From Caenorhabditis elegans (Eukaryota; Nematoda; Chromadorea; Rhabditida; Rhabditidae), in the NCBI RefSeq assembly GCF_000002985.6, contig NC_003281.10, positions 3,286,001-3,350,000 of the forward strand: a stretch of 64,000 nt of DNA, given 5' to 3'. Below, in pieces: positions 11,458 to 23,419 of this stretch. A program made the position numbers and the translations under genes. Under the pieces are notes generated by a model. That model did no database searches. It had not been told where the DNA came from and saw nothing but the letters and a program-made list of their open reading frames with translations. Position 1 is the first letter of the stretch. Each line of letters opens with the position of its first letter.

Positions 11458-14400
11458 ATGGAGTCTGCAGACGGTGAAATTGAAGCCCTATGCAGTATTT
11501 GGGATGGAGTCCACGTGGAGTCCAAATTAGAAGCTTCTCGGCGATATTTAAAGCATAAAATTAAATCATTGGAAGATGAATCCACGTCTGCATCGGTTTT
11601 AATTGAAATGACCGTCTCTGAAGGGGTAAAAATTGGAGTTTTTTAGTGTTTTCGGGTGAAAAATTCAAATTCCCCGTCATTTTTCACCCCGAAAACCCGT
11701 TTTTTCGGGATTTTCTGCATTTTGTCGTGAGATCTGGTGTTTGCGTATTTTCGCGGCTACCGTACCCCTAAAAGTGAAGTTTCTGGTGAAATTGTCAGTT
11801 TTTGGGAAATTCCTGTTTAAAATTCAGATTTCCCGTCGTTTTTCACCCCAAAAAGCTAGTTTTTCCCATTTTTCCGCAGTTTGTCGTCAGATCTGGTGTG
11901 TTGCGGTGTTTGCGTACTTTTGGAGCTACAGTACCCCCGGACATTCCAATTTTGCGCTAAAAAGGATTATTTCTCTTTTTTTCAAAATTTTGTTATTTTT
12001 CTCCATTTTTAAAGTTTTTTGCACAATTTTGAGTGGAAAATCGAGTTTCTCGTCATTTTGCACCCCAAAAAACGTGATTTTCCCAATTTTCTGCATTTTG
12101 TCGTCAGATCTGGTGTTTGCGTACTTTTGGAGCTACAGTACCCCCGGAAATTCCAATTTTACGCTATAACTTCAGAAAAAAAGCGTTTAGGGCTAAAATT
12201 AGGTGGGGAATTCGATTTTGTTAGTTTTTCGAAAATGCACATTTTAAATGCTAAAAAATACCCGAAAACTTAAAAAATTTTCGAATCTTCAGTTTTTTAA
12301 CTATATTTTTGATCAGTTTCAATTTAAAACTCAGGTTTCTCGCTATTTTTCACCCCGAAAACCCGCTTTTCCGCAAGTTTCTGCATTTTGTCGTGAGATC
12401 TGGTGTTTGCGTACTTTTGGAGCTACAGTACCCCTTGAGAATCAAAATTTTGCTGAAAATATGTGAAAATTGCCGAGTTTTTGTAGATTTTTAGAACAAA
12501 ATTCGAATTCTGCGTCATTTTCAACCCTAAAACCTGACTTTTCGTAATTTTCTGCATTTTTTCGTCAAATCTGGTGGCTGCGTACTTTTGAAGCTACAGT
12601 ACCCGCGAAAAATGATTTTTTTTGGTAAAATTCTGCGAAAATTGCTGAGATTTGACGATTTTTGCGTAGAAAATTCAAATTCCCCCTCATTTTTCACCCC
12701 GAAAACCCAATTTTCCCCAAGTTTCTGCATTTTATCGTAAGATCTGGTGTTTGCGTACTTTTGGAGCTACAGTACCCCACGAAAATTTAATTTTTGCTTA
12801 AAATCGGCGAAAATTGTCCATCTTTCGTGAATTTTAAGCGAAAAATTGTATTCTCCGCCATTTTTCACCCCGAATTCCCGACTTTACGTAAATTTCTGCA
12901 TTTTGTCGTAAGATCTGGTGTTTGCGTATTTTCGAAGCTACAGTACCCCTCAAAACTTAGATTCAGCGAATTTTGGTACCAAATTTAAATTCCCGCCATT
13001 TTTCACCCCGCTAACCAGCTGTTCTGCATTTTTTTTGTAGAATCTGCTGTTTTCCAGTGTTTGCGTACTTTCGGGGCTACAGTACCCCACGTAAATTGAA
13101 TTTTCACCTAAAATTGGCGAAAATTGCCCATTTTTCGTGAATTTCAGTACAAAATTCGAATTTCCCGCTATTTTTCGCCCCGGAAACCCCATTTTTCTGC
13201 ATTTTGTCGTAAGATCTGGTGTTTGCGTACTTTCGAAGCTACAGTAACCCGCGAAAGTCAATTTTTTTTAGCTAGAAACTCCAAAAAAAGTCTTTTTTAC
13301 GTAAAATTAAGCGGAGAGTTCGAATTTTAACTCAGTTTTTCCTTAAAAATTTGATAAAAATCCATATATTTTCCAGTACCCAGCGGTTTCGCCTACCGTA
13401 ACCCTGTCGAATCCACGTGGAATCGGTGAACCGGAGTTTCGAGAGCTTCAGAGGCAAATTCAAGAGATTATTGAGCAAAATAGTGATGAAATGCCAATTA
13501 TTTGCCAGATTTTTCAGGTAAAAATTGAAATTTTAGGAAAAAATTTTTGAAAAAAAGTTTCCAAAAAAAAAATTTTTTTTTGGAAATTTTTTTTTGAATT
13601 TTTTTGATGAAGTTTGCAGTTTCAACCATTTTTACCTCAAAAAAGCCAAATTTTTCAGCACTGCTCCGACTTTTTAACGGAAAATCAGCACCAAAATATG
13701 GATTGTTCGATTTGTCTGATTTGCCTCGCTTCATCTCCAATTATCGTCACCGCCTGCGACCATTTTATGCATTTCGCGTGTTTTAATCGATATTTGACGG
13801 AATGTTTGACGGGGTTGAGACAAGAGATTCAGGATGCCCAGAAACATATGAAGGAGCAAGTGGAAACGGTAAAAATTTTGGATTTTAGGATAAAAATAGA
13901 GGAAAATAAGGTGGAAATTCTCGAATTTCCCACGTTTTTTGGCCCTTAAAACGCTTTTTCGGGCCGAAAATCGAGCTTTTTGACAATTTTTGAGTTTGGA
14001 AGGATACTGTAGCGTCAAAAGTCCGCAAACACTGTATCCTACGACAGAATGCAGAAAATTGGGTTTTCACGACTGAAAGTGGTGAGAAAATTGAATTTTA
14101 TACGATTATATAATCAAATTTTATTGAGTAAACCAAGTTTTTGTCGAAAAAAAAAGTTGGTGGCCTAGCTTTTTGGATTTCTAGGCCACCAAGAGGAAAA
14201 TGGGGATTTTCCACTAAAAATCGACAATTTTTAGAGAAAAATTGTGTTTCAACTAAAGAATCCGGAAAAATCTGAATTTTTTGCGAAAAATTTTGGTTTT
14301 TAGGGTTTCTTCGGAAAGCTATGCCCGAATTTTCATTTTGAACCCATTTTTCGCAGGTTTTTGATGTTTTTTGACGATTTTAAGTGTTAAAATCGGATTC

Positions 14401-15960
14401 TCCACTAATTTTCACCCAATCTCACACGTTTTTAGCTCAAGAAATGTTGGTGGCCGAACTTTTTGGTTTTTCTAGGCCACCAATTGCAAAAAAGCTGATT
14501 TTGAGTCATTTTTTACGGTTTTTTTTGAGAATTTTTGAATTTCCAAATAAAGTAAATTGATTTCGAGTTCAATTTTTGAAATTACTTCTCAAAAATTAGG
14601 ATTTTTCCTCCGATTTCGAATATTTCTCAAAAAAAAAAATTTTTTCGCCGATTTTCTTTAAAGTTTTATAGTTTTCTGCAATTTATCACATTTCCACGGT
14701 TTATGTGAGAAGTTTCCGAATAAAATTGCCTAAAATTACAATTTCTATAAATTCCGTGACTCATGTGCCTCTAGATTGATTGCAGTAAAAACTGTATTTA
14801 TTCACATTTTCAGCTATAAATTGGTTGAAAATGTGAATAAAAACCGTTTTTCTGCCAACAATTTGACATTAGAGCACATTTGTCACTCGGAGATGCGGAA
14901 GCTATGCCCAAATTTTCATTTTTTCCAAAAACTTGTGATTTTTCAAGGAAAATTCCAAAAAATCTCTATTTTTCAGAACATCTTCTGCCCTGTTTGCCGT
15001 GCTCAACTCACCGATTCCAACACAATTCACAACTATCGGGAAAATGTTCAATTAATGATTAAAAATTGTAAAAAGAATCAGAAAACGCTGAAAAATAAGA
15101 AGCGGAGATCAAGTACGACGACGGAAGACGTGCAAAAAACTATAAAAAGGTGAATTTTCATTGAAAAATTCGAATTTCCCGTCATTTTTCGCCCCGGAAA
15201 CCCAGTTTTCCAGCAATTTCTGCATTTTGTCGTAGAATCTGGTGTTTGCGTACTTTTGGAGCTACAGTATCCCTCGAAATTAAATTTTTTGGCTAGAAGG
15301 TCTGAAAAGAAAAGCTTGCTAGCGTGAAATTAGGCGGGGAATTCGAATTTTGCATATTTTTTCTATAAAATTTGATTTTAAATCTAGAAATTTCTGAATT
15401 TTTCAAGTTTTCTATAATAATTTCTCATAAAACCTGAATTTTCTGATAAAACCGTAGATTTTTGTAAAATTTAAGTGGAAAATTCGAATTTCCCGTCATT
15501 TTTTGCCCCGGAAACCGAGTTTTCCAGCGATTTCTGCATTTTGTCGTAGAATCGGGTGTATTTCAGTGTTTGCGTACTTTCGACGCTACAGTACCCCTCG
15601 AAATTTAAATTTTTGGCTAGAAATTCCCGAAAAGCGGAAATTTGAATTTTTTTTAAAAAGAAAAATTGAGCTTTTAAAATTTTTTGAAAAAAAAAATTTC
15701 AAAAAAAATTTTTTTTTTGAAAATTTAATGTTTTTTCTCAAATTTTTTTTTTAATTTTTTAAATTTTAAATAATCATCAATATTGCAGATGGCACGAAGA
15801 ACAACGAAAATTGTCGAAAATCTACGAGAAACAGAAGGAAAAAGGTGGAATTATCGATATTGAAGAGGAGAAAAAACGCCGGCAATTCTTCATTGAAACC
15901 ACCACAAATGAGGAGACGGATGAAGCTGAAAGTACAGATATTGCTGAAAATATTGATTAA
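11458..15960 (+). CDS. RWD + RING-H2 ubiquitin E3 ligase, RNF25-like
   Basis: Five exons (11458-11625, 13377-13517, 13659-13868, 14977-15149, 15789-15960) encode 287 aa. Residues 1-103 form an RWD domain with the signature YPAVSPTVTLSNPRGI. Residues 119-180 form a RING with C119, C122, C136, H138, H141, C144, C177 and C180. The gap of 32 residues between C144 and C177 is unusually long, which is characteristic of RNF25. Near the C-terminus KEKGGIIDIEEEKKRRQFFI closely resembles the conserved RNF25 segment. The family acts as an E3 with a UBE2D/E-type E2; vertebrate RNF25 has roles in NF-kB signalling and in ubiquitylation of stalled ribosomes (established knowledge, not shown here). The protein lacks the long Pro-rich tail of the vertebrate form. 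The start follows AAATTTTCAG|CCAAA. Large introns are filled with dispersed repeats. Confidence 0.9.
11658..12308 (+). repeat. Right arm of the long inverted duplication
   Basis: This is the plus-strand counterpart of 6820-7563, lying in intron 1 of the RNF25-like gene. Compared with the left arm it has lost about 85 bp at a junction where runs of A meet (around 11959-11961), with AAAA at both ends of the missing piece. Similarity continues at a lower level beyond 12308. Confidence 0.9.
12309..13370 (+). repeat. Array of GTTTGCGTACTTT dispersed modules
   Basis: The rest of RNF25-like intron 1 holds further copies of the module TTCTGCATTTTGTCG ... GATCTGGTGTTTGCGTAC ... GGAGCTACAGTACCCC, near 12380, 12555, 12730, 12900, 13030 and 13205. 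All are in the same orientation at intervals of about 130-180 bp. They are divergent relatives of the modules in the inverted arms. Confidence 0.8.
14150..14485. repeat. Paired GGTGGCCTAG palindromes
   Basis: Two short inverted-repeat elements in intron 3 of the RNF25-like gene have the form TTGGTGGCC ... GGCCACCAA, near 14157-14191 and 14447-14483. The same GGTGGCC/GGCCACC word recurs at 54060-54350. They look like small dispersed hairpins. Confidence 0.6.
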
Positions 15961-17340
15961 TTTTGATGTTTTTTGCATTTTTTTTGCTCTTTTTTTTGAC
16001 GATTTTCACCGGTTTTTCTGTAGTTTTTTCGCATTTTTTTTTCTGATTTTCAACAAGTTTTTTCTACATATTGTGTAGTAAGGTCGACATATTCTAAATG
16101 CTTTATTGTTTTTTTTTTTCTTGAAAAATTCCGAAGAAATGAATGAAAATTCAAAATTCCTTAGAAATTTTTTTTCTGAATTTTTTCACTCGAAAAAGTA
16201 ATTTAAAAAGGGTTCAGACTGCACAAATAGTCTCAAATTCGAATTCTCCGTCGAATTTTACCCTTCGAAGGTTTTTTCTCGGGATTCTAGCTCAAAATTT
16301 GAATTCCCGGGGGGTACTGTAGCTCCAAAAGTACGCAAACACCGGATCTCACGACAAAATGCAGAAAAACGCTCAATACTGGCAATTTTGGATGAAATTT
16401 AGTCGGCAATTCAAATTCACCGTTAATCTTTTTACTTTTTTACAGTTTTTCCCCAGAATTCTAGCTAAAAATTTGAATTTCGCGGGGTACGGTAGCCCTA
16501 AAAGTACGCAAACACCGGATCTCACGACGAATTGCAGAAAATCACAAAAAACTGGTTTAGAGGTGGAAAAAGTCGAAGAATTCGAATTTTGCGATGATAT
16601 TTATCGAAAAATGAAAGTTTTTATGAGAAGATTCATATTTTTCAATTTTAAATTTTTTTTTCTAAAGTTTTTTTTTCAGAAGTTAGCATTTTTGGAACTA
16701 TTCTACGAAAAAAGTCTTATTTTTTGTAATTTTCCTTACAAAATCCGGGGTTTTTCTGCAGTTTTTCACACAAAAACCGCGTATTTCAGCAATATTCTGC
16801 ATTTTGTCGTAGAATATGGTGTTTGCGTACTTTCGAGGCTACCGTACCTCTTTAAATTCCAATTTTGAGCTAGAATCCCCGGAAAAACATAAAAAGGGCC
16901 CAATTGAATGAAGAATTCGAATTTATTGTTAATTTTCATGCAAATTTGATAAGTTTGACAGTTTTCTGCATTTTGTCGTGGGATCTGGTGCTTGCGTACT
17001 TTTTTGGCTAGCGAACCCCTCAAAACTCAAAATTTCAAATTTCTCTATAGTTATCCCAATTTTGCCGGATTTTTAGTTTTTTCCGCAAAATGTCGTAAGA
17101 TCTGGTGTCTCTCGGTGTTTGCGTACTTTCGAGGCTACCGTACCCCGTAGAATTCAAAATTTGAGCTAGAATCCCGGGAAATTGTGTGTAAGGGTAAAAA
17201 TAGACGGCGAATTTGAATTTGACACTATTTTTGTGATCTGAGTTCGGTTTTTTGAAGATTTTCAAGATTTTTTGGAAAAAAAATTTTTTTTTGAAATTTT
17301 CTTTAGAAATTTGTTTTCTCATGGAATGTACCCCTCTGAT
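15961..17340. repeat. Intergenic cluster of GTACGCAAACACC modules
   Basis: Downstream of the RNF25-like stop the sequence is mostly further copies of the module, on the minus strand near 16330 and 16510 and on the plus strand near 16800, 16970 and 17100. The orientation changes within the cluster. No gene is supported. Confidence 0.75.
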
Positions 17341-17415
17341 CGAAAACTAGTGGAACTTTAGATGATCGATGTGTAGTAGTAGAAGTGTATCCGTACAAAA
17401 TATCCCTCTTTCCAG

Positions 17416-17486
17416 CTCAATTCTCGTCGCCTGACCGGCGCCATACACTGACCGGCAGCCACTCCTAAATGTTACAACAATGTAAA
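17416..17486 (+). other. Possible non-coding exon
   Basis: A 71-nt segment of mixed composition in a very AT-rich region is bounded by TTTCCAG on the left and AAA|GTACGTCC on the right, both good splice signals. It carries CGCCTGACCGG ... CACTGACCGG repeats. It could be a 5' UTR exon of a downstream gene such as ral-1, or a non-coding RNA exon. There is no protein evidence. Confidence 0.25.
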
Positions 17487-17599
17487 GTACGTCCTTCTAC
17501 TCTTCAATCTCTTGTTCTTGATCTTAGATTTCATATGTATCCGCTTTCAATTTGCTGCTAGTTTTGCACGATGAGATTTTATCGCGCTTTCTCGGTTTC

Positions 17600-20460
17600 T
17601 AATTAATTTTGGGGTCCCGCCACGAAAGAACTATAGTTACTGTAGGTTTGGCTTATTTTAGGGATTGATTATTACCAAAATAGAATAGTCCACATATTTG
17701 TGAACATTTTAAATTAAAAATTAGAAAAAAAAGTTGAAAACTGAGAAAGTTATGAATTTTTGAAATTTTCAGTTTTTCAAAAAACAAACAATCTTTTTGA
17801 ATTTTTGGGTCCTGCCTGGAAAAACCCCAGTTTACTGTAGATTCCGTTCGTTTTTAAAATTGTTTATTATTAAAGTTAAGTAGCTCACATCATTGTGAAC
17901 GTTTTACGTTAAAATTTAGGAAAAATGATTGAAAACTGAAAATTTTGTGAATTTTTGAAATTTTCAGTTTTTCAAAAAAAAAATTTGTTTTTTGGAAAAT
18001 TGTAAATTTCAAAAATTCATTAAAAAAATTCAATTCTCAACATTTTACTATGAATCATTGTTTAAAATATGCAGAAGGTGTTAAGCTACATATCCATAGT
18101 TTTCTGTTTATTTCGATTACTATTAGCTACAGTAACCAGAGGTTTTCCCACCGAGACCAAAAATTGGTTAATTTTTTTTGTTTTGAAAAGCCCAAACAAT
18201 ACTGTTTGAAGTGGTTTTCAGCACAAAATATTGAAAATTGGGTAAAAGTACATTATTCGCTAAAGTAAACTAAAGAAAAAAACTTCAAAAAAAAAATTTT
18301 TTTTGGAAAATTTTCGATTTTTTGTAGTTTTTCAAAATCTCATAAACTTCTTAGTTTTTAAGGTTTTTAGACATTTTGTTATGTAACTTGTGCAAAATTT
18401 TAAGTTTAACTCATATATTATAGAAACTAACAGTGAAATTGGTGAAAATTATGGAAAAATTTAGTTTCAGGAAATTTTTCAGCCAAAAAAAAATTTCAAA
18501 AAATTTTTTTTGGCTTTTGGTTTTTTTAAATAGATTTTCCGTCTTCGATATTTTTTATTACAATTTTGTTTAAAAATATAAATAAACTTTAAAAAATTCG
18601 AATTTCCTCAAACAGCAGCCAATTCCAATAGAATATGTGTGTCCTCCCAGTCCTCTTCTCACTTCTCATCTCCTGTTTTCACATTCCTCCATAACTCTGC
18701 GTCTCCCACGTTCCCTGTACTATTTCTCACTGTTTTAGGGGGTCCATTTCATTCAAAGAGAGGCAATGTGTCAGTGGAAGCACAAAAAAGAGTACATTCT
18801 GACGTCTCTTCCCCCCCCCCCCAGTTTTTGCGGTTTTTCTTGGAGCTTGTCTGAGAGCACATGTCACACATTTGTGCTCCCGGAGCCTTTGATAAAAGAA
18901 ATGTGTGTGCAAGAATTTTTTCATATCTTTGCAAAATTTTTGACCTGAAAACTTAAAAAATTTTTTTTTTTTTGGAAAATTTTGGGTCTCCCCACGAAAA
19001 CTTGGGGTTACTGTAGCTATTTGTAGAAGTTAAAGTTTTAAAATATACCAAACTATAGAAATATATTTTTTGCATATTTTGAGTCACAAAACAGCTAAAA
19101 ACATCTCAAATTACAAATGGTATGAATTTTTGAAAATTTCAATTTTCTCAGGAAACATTTTTTTTTGGAAAATTTTTTGTCTTCCCACAAAATCATGGGT
19201 TACTGTAGTTTTAGGTCTGATAGTTTTCAATTTTGCAGAAATATATTTTTGTCATATTCGGAGCTTAAACCCAAGCCGCAATCGCTGAGAATTCAAAAGT
19301 TATGAATTTTTGAAATTTTCAATATTTTCAGAAAAAAAAAAAAAAAAAAAGGAAAATTTTTGGTCTCCCCACGAAAACTTGGGTTACTGCAGTTTTCAGT
19401 GAAAATAGCGTCCTGATAGTTTTTGATTTTGCAGAAATAAATTTTCGCCATATTTTGAGCCTAAAACCAAGCTAAAAGCTTTAGAATTGTGAAAGTTATG
19501 TGTATCCGTACAAAATATATATATTTAAATTTTTCTTTAAAAAATTTTATCCCGCCACGAAAATCTTGGAATTACTGTAGCTCTGCGTGATGGTTTTGAG
19601 AAAAATGTATATTTTATTTGTAGAGCAGATATTTATGCACATTATGAGCATAAAACTAGATGAAAACCTTCTCAACTGAAAAAGTTATCAAGTTTTGAAA
19701 TTTTCAATTTTTTGCGAAATTGTTATATGAATATTGTACAGTGGACGTATAATCTAATAAGCCGATAGACAACACATATATTTTTTTTGCTAAAAAAACA
19801 GTAAAATTTTTAGGCAGATATAAGAGGAATTAGTGGGTGGTGGTGGCTGCGCAAGTTAAAAAAAAATTTGGTAAATTTTTAGTAGTTGGAATTTTGGGAA
19901 CTTCAAAAATGTATAACTTCCTAAATTTTTTTAACATTTTCATCAATTTTTTGATTAAATTGAACAAAATATGCTTGAAATTATTGCACGTTTTGTGAAA
20001 ACCATTCGTTTAAAAAATTTCAATTTTTTTTTTTTGAAAATTCAAAATTTCAAGTTCACAATTTTGTTAATTTTTGCTATTTTAATTCATATAATATTTC
20101 AAAGTTTAAAAAAATATTTACATTTTTGTTACTTATAATTTGCATTTGTTTAAACTCTGAGAAACTACAGTAACCCTAGACTTTTCGCAGCGAGACCCAA
20201 AATTTCCAAAAAAAAAGTTTTTGTAAAACTAAATTTTCCAAAAATGTGTAACTTTAGTTTTTTCATACGGATTCAGGTGTTTTTTATTATTAAATATTTG
20301 AAATTTTCTGAATTTTAATATTTTCAACAGATTACTTCAAAAACTACAGTAACCCTAGACGTTTCGCGGCGAGACCCAAAATTTCAAAAACTTTTTCAAA
20401 TCCACCACAGAACTGCATTTCACAAATATTTTCATCGATTTCATAATATTTTTAATTCAA
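17600..20460. repeat. Gene-free repeat block with tandem ~190-bp units
   Basis: Degenerate units repeat the order CCCACGAAAACTTGGG, TTACTGTAG, GATTTTGCAGAAATAAATTT, GAAAGTTATG and TTTTTGAAATTTTCA. Clear units start near 17610, 17800, 18985, 19180, 19355 and 19545. Inverted forms (ACTACAGTAACCCTAGAC then CGCGGCGAGACCC) occur near 20165 and 20340. No gene is supported. Confidence 0.7.
18600..18920. promoter_or_regulatory. Pyrimidine-rich promoter-like island
   Basis: This island of unique, C/T-rich sequence in the repeat block has CTGCGTCTC at 18697-18705 and a C10 run near 18812. It closely parallels the island at 25240-25440 in word order (CTGCGTCTC, CACG, TTCCC/TTTTCTACACTATTTCTCAC). The parallel suggests a duplicated or recurrent promoter module. 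No transcript can be assigned. Confidence 0.4.
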
Positions 20461-20464
20461 TTCA

Positions 20465-20620
20465 TGAAACTTCTCCCTCCAGCTGTACTATTTGTCGAGC
20501 GGGGAATGATGAAATCATATTTCTGAATGGTCAAATGTGTATGTTGACTCATCTATTTGATTGCCTGCGTCTCTCTCAATTCGTCATAATGAAGTACTTA
20601 TATGCATAATGATTATTTTG
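20465..20620. promoter_or_regulatory. Promoter-like island with CTGCGTCTC
   Basis: Non-repetitive sequence between repeat blocks carries CTGCGTCTC at 20565-20573, followed by TATGCATAATG near 20610. It resembles the other islands of this window. It could be an alternative promoter for ral-1 or a remnant. Confidence 0.3.
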
Positions 20621-20809
20621 ATAATAAAAAAAAAGTTAGTGTACTTTTTACTTTTTTCGAAAAAAAAATTTTTCAAATTTTTTTTCCAAATTTTTTTTCC
20701 TAATTTTTTGATTTTTTTAAATTTCAGGTATTAAAATTAAAATTATTTCAATTTTAGCATTAATTTTCCCTTTGCAAGAGTGTTTTTTTTCCAGTTTCTC
20801 ACCATAAAT

Positions 20810-21350
20810 TCGAATTTCCAGGGGTACGGTAGCCTCAAAAGTACGCAAGCACCAGATCTTACGACAAAATGCAGAAAAACTCCAGAATTTGAGTTTTTAG
20901 GATAGAAAATGGCGCAGAATTTGAATTTTATGGTTAAAATTCCATGAAAAAAGTGTTCACATCAGAAGCTTTAGATTTTCAAATGTTTTTCTGTTGAATT
21001 TTTGCCAAAAATCAAATTTTCTATGCTTTAAATTCAAAATTTCCCAATTTTCACGGCAAGTTTAGTATTTTTGTTACTTTTATTCTTTCCACGTTTTTCC
21101 ATCAACTTCTGACTCAAAATTTGAAATTTATGGGGTACGGTAGCCTCAAAAGTACGCAAGCACCAAATCTTACGACATTTTGCAGAAAATATTCTAAAAC
21201 CGAGTTTTAAAGGTAAAAAATAGAGTAGAATTCGAATTTTGTTTGTTAAATTTGCCATTTGGAGTGTTTTTCATTGTTTTCTGGCAAAAATTTGAATTTC
21301 ACGGGTTACGGTAGCTTTAAAAGTACGCAAACACCAGATCTTACGACAAT
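20810..21350 (-). repeat. Three GTACGCAAACACC modules, ~175-300 bp apart
   Basis: Minus-strand modules occur near 20820, 21130 and 21300, each with GGGGTACGGTAGC, AAAAGTACGCAA(G/A)CACCA, TCTTACGACA and TGCAGAAAA in order. They belong to the same family as 6690-7560 and 11690-13260. Confidence 0.75.
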
Positions 21351-21589
21351 TTGCAGAAAAATGAGTTCTAGGGGTGGAAAATTCTGGGAAATTTGATTTT
21401 CATTATTAAAATTCTGTGAAGACACTGAAATTTCACTTTTTTCCTGATTTTTCCCAAATATTTTGCGATTTTCGGTCAATTCTTGGTCACAATGACTCAT
21501 AATAGTGGCATATGACACATTTTTGTTTATAACTGAAAATGTAATTGGGCACAGTTTTCTCTGTGCTCTTTTTCTCTAATACTCTCTAA

Positions 21590-21770
21590 CTTTTAGGCAG
21601 CCAGGCAGCCAGGCAGCAGAAGAAAATAAACAAACATTTCGGATTACGAGCCTCACCCCCGATCTTTTCTCCATTTTTCTCCGAATTGTACACACACACA
21701 CACACATTTCGGACACTTTTATGTGTCCTTTTGTGCAGCACCGATCCGATGAAAAAATCGATAAAGATTG
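21590..21770. promoter_or_regulatory. Unique island with GCAGCCAGG repeats and (CA)n
   Basis: This short non-repeat island contains three tandem GGCAGCCA units near 21597-21616 and a CA dinucleotide run near 21690-21705. It stands out from its repetitive surroundings and may be regulatory. No gene is supported. Confidence 0.25.
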
Positions 21771-21779
21771 GACTTTTTG

Positions 21780-22830
21780 AATCTATTTTTTGGGTCCCGC
21801 CACGAAAAGTTTTGGGGTTACTGTAGTTTTGGTTATTTTGAAATTGGTAATATTTTTAAACAAAAATTCAAAATTTTTTGTTTTTTTTTAATTCTAAATT
21901 TAGCAAAAAATCTCTAAATTTGAGAAAGTTATGAATTTTCAAAAACTTACAAAAAGTATGAAAAAATTTTTTTTTGAAATTTTGAGTCCCGCTACGAAAT
22001 CTTCTGGGTTACTGTAGTTTTTGACATTGGTAGTATTTTTGATTAAAAATTCAAATTTTTGTGATTTTTTAAATTCTAAATTTAGCCAGAAATCTTCAAA
22101 TTTGAGAAAGTTATGAATTTTTGAAATTTGAAAAAAGTTTTTTTGAAATTTTGAGTCCCACCACGAAATTTTCAGGGGTACTGTAATTTTTGACATTGGT
22201 AGTAATTTTATTCAAAAATTTCAGTTTTTGTGCTTATTTTGAATCTACATTTAGCTGAAAAGCTTGAAAATTGAAAAAGTTAGGAATTTTTAAAGTTTGA
22301 AAAAAAATTAAAAATTGTTTTTTGATATTTTGAGTCCCGCCACGAAAACTTCACGGTTACTGTAGTTTTTGGCATTGGTAGTATTTTTGATTAAAAATTC
22401 AAGTTTTTTTGCTTATTTTACGTTTAAAATTAACTTTAAATCTTTAAAATTGAAAAAGTTATGAATTTTTGAAATTTGCAAAAAATTAAAAAAAAAATGT
22501 TTTTTTGAAGTTTTGAGTCCCGCCACGAAATCTTCAGGGTTACTGTAGGTTTTGGCATTGGTAGTATTTTTATTCAAAAATTTAGGTTTTGTGCTTATTC
22601 TAAATCTAAATTTAGCTGAAAAAGCATGAAAATTTAAACAATTAAGAAATTTTGAAATAAAAAAAAAATTCCAAAAAAAATTTTTTTTCGAAAAATTTCA
22701 AAAATTTATAACTTTCCCAATTTTCAAGATTTTTTGCTTATTTTGAGTTTAAAATGAGCCAAAATCTGTGTATTCTTGGAAAATAAATTAATGACATCCT
22801 AAATTTTTCGTGGCGGGACCCCACAGTAAT
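21780..22830 (+). repeat. Tandem array of ~175-bp repeats
   Basis: At least five tandem units start near 21790, 21988, 22155, 22330 and 22515. Each reads TTTTGAGTCCCGCCACGAAA, then GGTTACTGTAGTTTT, GCATTGGTAGTATTTTTATT, a TTTAGC stretch, and GAAAAAGTTATGAATTTTTG. The last inverted motif (CGTGGCGGGACCC) is at 22808-22821. Divergence between units is substantial, so the array is old. Confidence 0.8.
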
Positions 22831-23039
22831 TTTTTTTTGAAAATTTAAAAGTTCTATAACTTTTCTGTTTTTTAAGGTTTCTGACTGATTTTTTGAATTT
22901 TACAAAACTTCATACAGAAATCAGTAGAAAATTATTGATTTTTAAGAAAAAAATTTTTTTGAAATTGTTTTTTTCAAAATTTTTTTCCAAAAAAAAAATT
23001 AATTAATTTCCAGTTTTTTTTTCCTATTTTTATCGTTAT

Positions 23040-23240
23040 TTTTTCTGTTTCTCCATGCTGTTGACCACCCAAACAAGATCGACCAGTTTTTTTTGTCTTC
23101 ACATTTTTCTGTTTGTTATCTCTGCGTCTCTGCGCTCTCTCCATCTCTCTCTCTTCTCCACAGGTATGCAGGTCTCGGGGACGGAAGCGTCATCTTTTTT
23201 CGTTCTTCTCTTTTTCACTTTTTATATTTTTATGTATTTA
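23040..23240. promoter_or_regulatory. CT-rich promoter-like island
   Basis: A strongly pyrimidine-rich stretch has CTGCGTCTC at 23122-23130, a run of CTCTCTCC words and a CCACAG|GT junction-like sequence at 23158-23164. It is followed by GC-containing unique sequence (CAGGTCTCGGGGACGGAAGCG). It could be a distal promoter or 5' UTR of ral-1. Confidence 0.4.
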
Positions 23241-23419
23241 TATATCATCGATTTTCTCGTGTTTTCCCGGAACGAATTTCTCATTTTATCCAAATTTTTA
23301 AGGACAAATCGATATTTTATCGAAAAATGCCTGAAAAATTGCGTTTAAATCAATGGAAAATCTGATTTTAAACCTTAAAATCAAGAAAAATAGCCTAAAA
23401 CCGCAAATTTAAACCAGAA

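Noticed and set aside
16359..16868. 169-codon plus-strand ORF downstream of the RNF25-like gene
   Set aside because: It reads through two reversed dispersed repeat modules. Similar Phe/Lys-rich translations occur wherever that module lies.
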